From NCBI RefSeq assembly GCF_000499385.1, contig NW_013655012.1, positions 48,113 to 62,884 on the forward strand: DNA of 14,772 nt, written 5' to 3'. The position numbers and the translations under genes were made by a program. Source of the stretch: Eimeria necatrix (Eukaryota; Apicomplexa; Conoidasida; Eucoccidiorida; Eimeriidae). Position 1 is the stretch's first letter. Every line of letters starts with the position of its first letter. Of this stretch, positions 8,811-14,772 are shown piece by piece. The notes beneath the pieces were generated by a model. That model had not been told where the DNA came from, did no database searches, and saw only the letters and a list, made by a program, of their open reading frames with translations.

Positions 8811-9228
8811 ATGGAAACTCCGGAAGAAGAACTGTTCCCGCGGGTCACCGCAGAAAGCCTCAGCAGCGGCTGCACTTTGCTGCTGCTGCGGACGCCGCAG
8901 CAGCTGCTGCTGGGCCTCGACTTGGCCCAGTGGCGGGTGGGGCCGAAGTTCAAAGGCATCCGCAACATCGACGTGGGCTGCCACTTCCTGCACTGGACCA
9001 CCCCCGCAGCAGCAGCAGCAGCAGCACCAGCAGCAGCAGCAGCAGCAGCGCCAGCAGCAGCAGCAGCAGCAGCAGCGGCGGCGGCGGGGTGTACGTACAC
9101 CCGAATGCGGGTGGAGGAGGCGCTGGGCAGCAGCAGCCAGCGCGGCGAATTTCTGCACTTCAGTGCAGCGCAGCAAACCATCGTGCGGGAGTGGAGTGCG
9201 CAGCTGGGGCGCTTTTTGCCGCTGCAGG

Positions 9229-9261
<33 letters not shown>

Positions 9262-9430
9262 ACCGCCTCGAGTTCCTCCCAGGCCTTGGCCTCTACCCCA
9301 GCTTCCTCCGCCCCCAGTGGCGGGCCCTCTCCGCCCACATTTCTGCTGCTGCAGTGGCCCGCGTGGAGCCCCTCGGCCGCTGCCTCGAGGCCCAGGGGCA
9401 GCCCCTCGCGCCCCACGAGCTGCTGCTGCT

Positions 9431-9472
<42 letters not shown>

Positions 9473-9548
9473 GCGGCGGGCGCGGAGGCGCGGGGAGGCG
9501 GCGGCGAAGCGCGAAGACGGCGAGGCTGCTGAGGCCGGCGATGATGAT

Positions 9549-9581
<33 letters not shown>

Positions 9582-9751
9582 GGAGAGGAAGCAGCAGCAG
9601 CAGCAGCAGCAGAGGAAGCAGCAAGGGAAAAGCGGGAAGCAGCAGAAGCTGCTTCCTGCCGCATGTTCTACATGGACCTGCGGCCTGCGCGGAGCGCAGC
9701 AGTTGCTGCTGCGCGGCGCGCAGCAGCAGCAGCGCGGCGCACGGGCCTGGA

Positions 9752-9784
<33 letters not shown>

Positions 9785-9988
9785 AGTGACTGCGCAGTGC
9801 ACCGACCGCACGGACTTGCTGCTGCAGCTCATTCGAGAACAAGAAGAAGGCTTTGCTGCTGTTCTTGCGGAACTCCAAATGGCTTTTATTGCTGTTGTTC
9901 TTTGCCACCACTACCCCTCGCTGCTGCACTGGAAGGAGCTGCTGCAGCTCGTCTCCAACTCCGAAAGGGCCCTCTACCTCTACCCCGG

Positions 9989-10039
<51 letters not shown>

Positions 10040-10159
10040 TTGAGCTGCGCGTTGTTTTGCGGCTGCTGCTGTCCTTTTGAGCCGCGCGCTGTTCCGCTGC
10101 TGCTGCTGCTGCTGCTGCTGCGTGTGCTCTTCGGCAGCAAGCAGAATGCAGACTTGCGA

Positions 10160-10200
<41 letters not shown>

Positions 10201-10546
10201 AGAGCTGTTTAGCAAGTTCATAGACACCTTCTACGCGCAGCTGGAACAAGCCCCCGACGAGCTGACGGAGTTGGAGCCGCTGCAGCAAAACAATTTGCTG
10301 ACGAGCTGCTGCGCTGCGCTGCTGGAGTTTTGCTGCAGCGTCGACAGGCAAGCCGCCAGGGCCGCGCTGAAGCAGCAGCAACTGGCAGCAGCAGCAGAAG
10401 CAGCAGCAGCAGCGCCTGCTGCTGCTGCAGCAGCCAAAGCTGCAGCCGCCAGACGCCGGGAAACCCACGACCCCCGCCCAGAGGCAATGCAAACAGAACA
10501 AGAGCAGCAGCCACCAGCAGCAGCAGAAGCAGCAGCAACAGAAGCA

Positions 10547-10595
<49 letters not shown>

Positions 10596-10846
10596 AAGCG
10601 GAAATAGACAGGGCGGTGGCTGCGCAGCTGGCGGCGCTGGAGCCGCAGTACCGAGAAGTGGAAGCAGCAGCAGGGCGGCTCTGCGAACTCGTGAGGATTC
10701 TTTTCAAAACGGACGAAAAGAGAAAAGGAGAAATGAAAAACTTCTCCGAAATGGAACAGCTGCTGCTGGCGCTGCAGGGGGAAGAAGGCCCCGTAGTCGT
10801 CGGCTGGACGCAGGACGCCGCCGACAGCAGCAGCGACAATAATAAC

Positions 10847-10884
<38 letters not shown>

Positions 10885-11008
10885 TAATAGTAATTGTGAC
10901 AATAATAGTGGAAATAATGGCAATAATGGAGATAATAACGGCGACGAAAGTGCCAACTTGAATACTTGTGGCGGCGGCGACGGCGCGGCGATGCAAACGG
11001 ACGCGTGA
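8811..11008 (+). CDS. AAR2: AAR2 splicing factor (U5 snRNP assembly factor), two exons
   Basis: Exons 8811-9987 and 10203-11008 give 660 residues. AAR2 binds Prp8 and holds cytoplasmic U5 snRNP in a precursor state before nuclear maturation. The N-terminal domain is recognisable: TLLLLRTPQ at about 23-30, WRVGPKFKGI at 41-50, then GCHFLHW at 56-62, and further on GEFLHFS and LEFLPGLGLYPSFLRPQW. The C-terminal helical domain follows: LLLQLIREQEEG, LAELQMAFIAVVL, HWKELLQLVSNSERALYLYP, then across the splice ELFSKFIDTFYAQL, LTELEPLQQNNLLTSCC and near the end GPVVVGW. The protein is much longer than animal AAR2 (just under 400 residues) because of A, Q, E and N runs. A copy of the 14-bp palindrome is translated as GCTYT within the N-terminal domain. 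The splice gives CCC G|AG, proline-glutamate, as in the family. Confidence 0.92.
9088..9101. repeat. Perfect palindrome copy GGTGTACGTACACC, in AAR2 coding sequence
   Basis: Directly follows a CAG/CGG run coding poly-A and is read as GCTYT, in a stretch where AAR2 relatives have no such sequence. It looks like an insertion carried with the trinucleotide tract. Confidence 0.9.
9988..10202 (+). other. Intron of AAR2
   Basis: The donor is GTCTGC after a CCCG exon end. The acceptor is the CAG that closes a CTG run at about 10160-10202. Splicing joins the two AAR2 C-terminal segments, which lie in different frames, at exactly the residue pair expected for the family. The 215-bp intron is largely CTG repeat; read through, it gives poly-leucine and then a stop at 10041-10043. 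Confidence 0.88.
10839..10932 (+). repeat. AAT-type tract coding poly-asparagine in AAR2
   Basis: An AAT/AAC repeat codes about 15 asparagines followed by an N/D/S/G-rich tail. It is the only long AT-rich trinucleotide run inside an exon here; all the other amino-acid runs come from CAG/CTG. Confidence 0.85.
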
Positions 11009-11242
11009 GCTGCCTATACACCCGAGCGCAGGGCGAAGGGAACTTCGGGAAAGCGAACGGCAAAGGGAAATAAAAAGAAAAATAAAAGGAAATAAAAAGA
11101 AATAAACGGAAATAAAAAGAAATAATGACAAATAATGATAAATGAAGCGAGGAATGACAAATAAAAGCAATTTGCAGCCCCTTCGCCGCGCAGCAGATTC
11201 GAAACAAAAGAAATGCGAGGACGGAACGGAGTTGCAAGTTGA

Positions 11243-11282
11243 GGTGTACGTACACCCCAGCGCTCTGGGCTGTACGTACACC
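11243..11282. repeat. 18-bp inverted repeat made of two palindrome copies
   Basis: The arm GGTGTACGTACACCCCAG (11243-11260) and its near-exact reverse complement (11265-11282, one mismatch) are separated by CGCT. Each arm contains a copy of the 14-bp palindrome. Confidence 0.9.
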
Positions 11283-11497
11283 TGGTTCCCGGGGCTCTCT
11301 CTTTGCGCTGCTGCCCCGAAAGAAAAAAGAAAGGAACAAAGATCGGAACCACAAAGCTCTTGCAGCTTTGCTGCTGCAGCAGCAGCAGCTGCAGCAGCAG
11401 CTGCAGCAGCCGCTGCGAAGCAACACTCTTGTGTTTGTCGTGCATTTGTTTTGTCTCCCACATCAACGCATTCACCAAGGCCGCTGCTGCAACAGCT

Positions 11498-11544
<47 letters not shown>

Positions 11545-11640
11545 TTATGCTGCAGCAGCCGCTGCAGACGAAGAAACTACACGAGCAAACCCTAGCCTGC
11601 CCTCGGCGCACAAATTAGCTTCATGCGCTGCTGCGTTACC

Positions 11641-11735
11641 TGCAGCAGCAGCAGCAGCACTCGGCTGCTGCTGCAGCGCTGCTGCAGCAGCAGCAGCAGC
11701 ACTCGGCTGCTGCTGCAGCGCTGCTGCAGCAGCAG
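11641..11735. repeat. 42-bp tandem duplication of a CAG/CTG block
   Basis: ACTCGGCTGCTGCTGCAGCG occurs at 11659 and again at 11701, and the flanking CAG runs are duplicated too. This gives two copies at a 42-bp period. Confidence 0.85.
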
Positions 11736-11922
11736 CTGCGGTGGACATACACCTCATGCACAGCGTCTGCGGATAGACAAATGCGCAGCGCCGCGCGTCT
11801 GGCGCTGCTGTCTTCTAATTATTTCTTTTCATTTTCGAATTAAATCCATTTAAGTTCTTTTGAATTAAATCCAAAATTAATTCCAAAATTAAATCCATTT
11901 GTTGTAAAACTTCACTTCGGGC

Positions 11923-12098
11923 TCAGGCCACGTCTACGACGGCGGGGGCGGGAGAAGGCGACGTGCAGCTGCGCGCTGCTGCTGCTGCTTCCCCTGCAGC
12001 AGCAACAGCAGCAGCAGCAGCAGCTGCTGCTGCTGCTGCGTCGTCCTTCTTAACGTTCTTGTTCCTGATGCCGCTCTCGTTGCTCGTGCTGCTGCCGT

Positions 12099-12129
<31 letters not shown>

Positions 12130-12163
12130 GTTGCTGCTGGTTGAATACTGCGGGTCTTCGTCC

Positions 12164-12202
<39 letters not shown>

Positions 12203-12549
12203 TTGCTGCTCTTTACTTCGTCTGTCTGTACATACACCTCGCTCTTCTCCACCAGGTGGTCTGCTCTGTCTGCTGCGCACTCTTCGACAGATCCATCATC
12301 AGCAGCACAAGTGGTGACGGGGTGGCCGCTGCTGCTGCTGCTGCTGCTGCCCTCGGCTCCCGCTGCGTCTGCTGCTGCTGCTGCTGCTGCTGCGTCTTGG
12401 CCCCCCCGGGGGGTCCTGAAGGTCGTGCGGCGAATCAAATAAGACAGCAGCCGCTGGCAGCAGTATCTCCTTGCTGCACTGAAGGGGATGGTGTAGGTGT
12501 CAGTGCCGTCAATTGTGTAAGTTACTGTTATGTCGTGCCCCTCCTCCAG

Positions 12550-12589
<40 letters not shown>

Positions 12590-13298
12590 GGGTCCGTGCT
12601 GCTCTGCGGCGAGCGCTTGAAGCGCAAAATGCTCAGGCGGCTGCCCAGGGCCAGTTCGTCTGCACAGCGGGAGAGAGGGGGAAACTGAAATGAAATAAAT
12701 AAACTGGAAAGTAATTAAATAAATAAATTAAAATGCGAAATAATTAATTCGAAGAAATTAACAAAGAAGCCAATTGTTGCTGACGAAAGAACAAAACTGA
12801 AATTCGAAGTAGCGGCGGAAAGCCACGAGCAGCGCAGGTGCATGTACACCCGAGAAGCAGCCACCGCCGCTGGCTGCTGCAGCGCCGAAAGCAGAACAAT
12901 CAAAAGTGTTTTTTGAATAAAATAAATAAATAAAATAACAAAAAATAATAATTAAATAAATTAGATTCAGCAGCAGCGCCAAGGGCAAGGAAACAACTCA
13001 AAAAGAGCCTGCAGCAGGAAGCAGCTAGGAAGAAGACCCAAGTGGATCGAAATGCAGCATTTTGAATTTAATTTTCCTTTTTGTTTGTTTCAATGAATTT
13101 CATTTTCCTTTTTATTTGTTTTAATGAATTTTATTTTCATTTTTATTTGTTTTAAATACCCGGAAGGTGATTTTTGGGCACTTTAGTTCCCGTGGCGTAA
13201 ATTCGAAATTCGCATTCGTCACTTTCCGCAGGCGCCTCGTCGCAGGGCCTGCTGGGGTCGGACTCCACGGGCCCCTGCCGCTTCCTCTTCTTTGCATG

Positions 13299-13339
<41 letters not shown>

Positions 13340-14030
13340 CAGCTTCGCGCTCGAGGGCCTTCTGCTCAGCTTCCTTCCTGCAGCAGCAGCAGCAGCAGCG
13401 CGCGTGGGGGCTAGCAAGAGCTGCAGCAGCAGCAACCGCAGCAGCGGCAATGTCGGCGGCGGCAAGCAGCAGCAGCAGCAGCAAGGCAAGCAGCAGCACC
13501 TGCAGAGCAGCAGCAGCGGGCATGCAGCCGCAGCAGCAGCAGAACCAGCAGCAGCTGCTGCTGGGCTCCTGAATTTAAAGAAATAAAAAAAGAAATAAAA
13601 CCAACAATTGCAAAAAGACTCACCTCAATTCTTGCATCTTGGAATGAAACATGGGGGCGTGTGCCAAGTTGGACTGCACAGACAAGCCAGGTGTACAGAC
13701 ACCTCAGACTGCACGCCAGCCGAAGCCACGCAGTTTTTGAAATCAGTCTTTTTTCATTTCCGATTTCGAGAATTGAGTTCAACTTTTATTTTGAAAGAAA
13801 ACATTTAATTCACTTCGAATCTGCACAACTTTGGGGGGTCCAAAAGGCAGAAAAGAGTTCCTTTTGGACTCCAAAATAAATCTAATCCAATCAAACTTTG
13901 TTTATTTTTAATTAAAATAAATAAAGTTTTTTTTTGGAAAAAAACTTCTCCAAAAATCAAAAGGGCTCACCTCCACCTCCCAGGTGTCGTCGGACTCGTC
14001 GAAGCCTTTCCACCGCACTTTGAAATAATC
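11923..14030 (-). CDS. HP1-like chromodomain protein, 3' four exons (5' end beyond the window)
   Basis: Minus-strand exons 14030-13971, 13673-13624, 13377-13160 and 12659-11923 total 1065 nt, 354 residues plus TGA, phases agreeing at every junction. The first two exons encode most of a chromodomain: DYFKVRWKGFDESDDTWEVE then SNLAHAPMFHSKMQEL. The WKGF and TWE aromatic positions of the methyl-lysine cage region are present; the first strand with the other cage aromatic should be in an upstream exon. The third exon has a charged helix (RKEAEQKALEREAEA), poly-A and a basic KKRKR, a possible nuclear signal. The last exon has ITVTYTIDGTDTYTIPFSAA and RRYCCQRLLSYLIRRTTF, which resembles a chromo shadow domain interrupted by poly-Q, then a long A/S-rich tail. 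HP1 proteins bind H3K9me and dimerise through the shadow domain. The chromodomain is firm; the shadow domain and the link over intron 13159-12660 are inferred. Confidence 0.8.
12225..12238. repeat. Palindrome family copy TCTGTACATACACC, in coding sequence (minus gene)
   Basis: A weaker variant in the last exon of the chromodomain gene, read on the minus strand as EVYVQT. Confidence 0.55.
12660..13159 (-). other. Intron of the chromodomain gene (between third and last visible exons)
   Basis: The donor GTATTT is weak and the acceptor is CTGTGCAG at 12667-12660. The exon ends with one base (G) and the next starts with AC, making aspartate and the run LPDELALG. If unspliced, the frame stops two codons later at 13152. 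It carries a palindrome copy (GGTGCATGTACACC, 12837-12850) and AT-rich repeats. This is the least certain junction of the gene. Confidence 0.6.
12837..12850. repeat. Palindrome family copy GGTGCATGTACACC, in an intron
   Basis: Perfectly self-complementary at 12 of 14 positions; in the intron 12660-13159 of the chromodomain gene. Confidence 0.8.
13378..13623 (-). other. Intron of the chromodomain gene (after the second visible exon)
   Basis: The donor is a good GTGAGT at 13623-13618. The chosen acceptor is a CAG at 13380-13378 that closes a (CTG)n run; it yields RKEAEQKALEREAEA in phase. A more classical acceptor exists at 13571-13569 (TTTAAATTCAG), but it gives a C/L-rich frame that looks non-coding. 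Confidence 0.7.
13674..13970 (-). other. Intron within the chromodomain
   Basis: The donor is GTGAGC and the acceptor is TCTGTGCAG; both exon edges are in phase 0, and the junction lies inside the chromodomain between WEVE and SNL. A palindrome copy (13690-13703) sits 16 bp before the acceptor, in the usual branch-point zone. Confidence 0.8.
13690..13703. repeat. Palindrome family copy GGTGTACAGACACC near a 3' splice site
   Basis: Same variant as at 5354-5367, 16 bp upstream of the acceptor used by the exon 13673-13624. Confidence 0.88.
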
Positions 14031-14299
14031 CTGAAAAGAAATGAATTCAAAATTAGGGTTTTCTGAGGGTTTAGAGTCCACAATTTAGGGTTTAAAATCC
14101 CGAAAAAAATTAATTCAAAATTAGGGTTTTCTGAGGGTTTTGAGTCCACAATTTAGGGTTTATAATCCTAAAAAAATTAATTCAAAATTAGGGTTTTCTG
14201 AGGGTTTAGAGTCCACAATTTAGGGTTTATAATCCTGAAAAGATACTAATTTAAAATTAGGGTTTTCCGAGGGTTTTGAGTCCACAATTTAGGGTTTAG
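14024..14299. repeat. 68-bp tandem repeat with telomere-like core, four copies
   Basis: AAATTAGGGTTTTC begins at 14050, 14118, 14185 and 14254, spacings 68, 67 and 69 bp. Each unit has AGAGTCCACAATTTAGGGTT or a GAGTCC variant, and at its left edge a sequence like ATAATCCTGAAAAG. It lies in the upstream intron of the chromodomain gene; the left-most copy overlaps that exon's acceptor. Confidence 0.88.
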
Positions 14300-14620
14300 G
14301 GTCCAGAACTGGGCTTTGTTCAGGCGTTTGGGTCCCCAAATTAGGGTTTAGGGTTTGTTCAGGGCTTCGAGTCGACAATTCAGGGTTTAGGGTTTAGGGT
14401 TTAGGGTTTATTGAGCCTCTTGAGACCCCAACGTAGGGTTTAGCGTCTAGGGTTTAGGGTTTCTGCGGGGTGTAGGGTCCACAATTTAGGGTTTCTTCAG
14501 GGTTTAGGGTCTAGAATTAGGGTTTCTTAAGGGTTTAGGGTTTGCAGTCGAGGGTTTGGGGTTTGCAGTCGAGGGTTTAGGGTTTGCAGTCGAGGGTTTA
14601 GGGTTTAGGATCGAAAATAA
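14300..14620 (+). repeat. Degenerate TTTAGGG array with a 21-bp subrepeat
   Basis: Continuous GGGTTT-rich DNA with many variants, ending in a 21-bp unit built around GGGTTTGCAGTCGAGGGTTT: the GCAGTC core recurs at 14544, 14565 and 14586. It probably lies inside the same upstream intron, since no further exon is seen before the window edge. Confidence 0.8.
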
Positions 14621-14772
14621 AAGAACAAATGCAAAAAAGAAACCCCAAAAAGAATTCTATTTTTGAATTTGGAAAATTCAAAAAATGGAATTCGAAAAGA
14701 GCCGCAACTGAAGAGCACTTTCATCTTTATTACTTTTATAAAACGTTATATTTAAATGCATATAAATATAAA
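14621..14772. other. AT-rich right edge
   Basis: AT-rich DNA with no recognisable exon on either strand. It is probably still within, or 5' of, the chromodomain gene. Confidence 0.4.

Larger units (their letters stand above)
11009..11922. other. Convergent spacer between AAR2 and the chromodomain gene
   Basis: No convincing gene. After the AAR2 stop come A-rich AAATAAAAAG-type repeats (11068-11150), likely 3'UTR. Then there is an inverted repeat (11243-11282), CAG/CTG clusters at 11366-11415 and 11485-11545, a 42-bp duplication (11641-11735) and a palindrome relative (GGTGGACATACACC, 11740-11753). AT-rich DNA from 11815 precedes the minus-strand stop codon. Both genes must end within this interval. 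Confidence 0.6.

Noticed and set aside
8395..9789. 464-codon open frame on the plus strand
   Set aside because: It is made of alanine runs, the GGGGCCCCCC repeat, GAAA repeats and then the AAR2 exon in a wrong frame; the AAR2 frame has clear family motifs.
9980..11611. 543-codon minus-strand open frame
   Set aside because: Antisense of the AAR2 second exon plus spacer; the content is C, S and I runs from repeats.
11303..11776. Plus-strand open frame with alanine and cysteine runs
   Set aside because: Explained wholly by CAG/CTG clusters and the 42-bp duplication; no non-repeat protein-like segment.
13378..13571. Extending the third chromodomain-gene exon to the acceptor at 13569
   Set aside because: The splice signal is good, but the resulting frame is C/L-rich and loses the charged helix RKEAEQKALEREAEA and everything that follows in phase.
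14050..14300. CRISPR-like array of regular repeats
   Set aside because: The whole 68-bp unit is repeated, with no unique spacers, and the organism is a eukaryote.

Overview
The window is nuclear DNA from a coccidian apicomplexan, almost certainly Eimeria (species not determinable here). The genus call rests on three traits together: many (CAG)n/(CTG)n tracts inside exons, introns and spacers, read as homopolymeric Q, A or S; interspersed telomere-like TTTAGGG/CCCTAAA blocks far from any proven chromosome end; and short spliced genes among low-complexity DNA. This matches the known repeat-rich segments of Eimeria chromosomes.

Layout. 1-3291 shows no convincing gene: telomere-like blocks that change strand (171-2045), CTG/CAG tracts, a 10-bp minisatellite (2261-2380) and AT-rich DNA that probably includes the promoter and 5' leader of the next gene. 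3292-7930 (+) is a two-exon gene for a predicted 1265-residue protein with a likely OST-HTH/LOTUS-type RNA-binding fold buried in homopolymer runs. 7931-8810 is a spacer with a 20-bp repeat, a GC-only repeat and a GAAA-rich purine tract. 8811-11008 (+) is a two-exon gene for AAR2, the U5 snRNP assembly factor. 11009-11922 is a convergent spacer with a strong inverted repeat. 11923-14030 (-) holds the last four exons of an HP1-like chromodomain protein whose 5' end lies beyond the right edge. 14024-14620 is a degenerate telomere-like array inside its upstream intron.

The three genes are not an operon and encode separate nuclear or RNA-related jobs (RNA binding, spliceosome assembly, heterochromatin). 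All splice junctions were inferred from reading-phase agreement plus GT/AG sites, with no transcript data. The visible coding parts sum to whole codon numbers: 3798, 1983 and 1065 nt.

The most unusual signal is a dispersed 14-bp palindrome, GGTGTACGTACACC and close variants, in spacers, introns and exons alike, twice built into longer hairpins. Also notable are 3' splice sites formed by (CTG)n followed by CAG, and a 68-bp telomere-like tandem repeat whose unit contains a copy of the neighbouring exon's 3' splice site.
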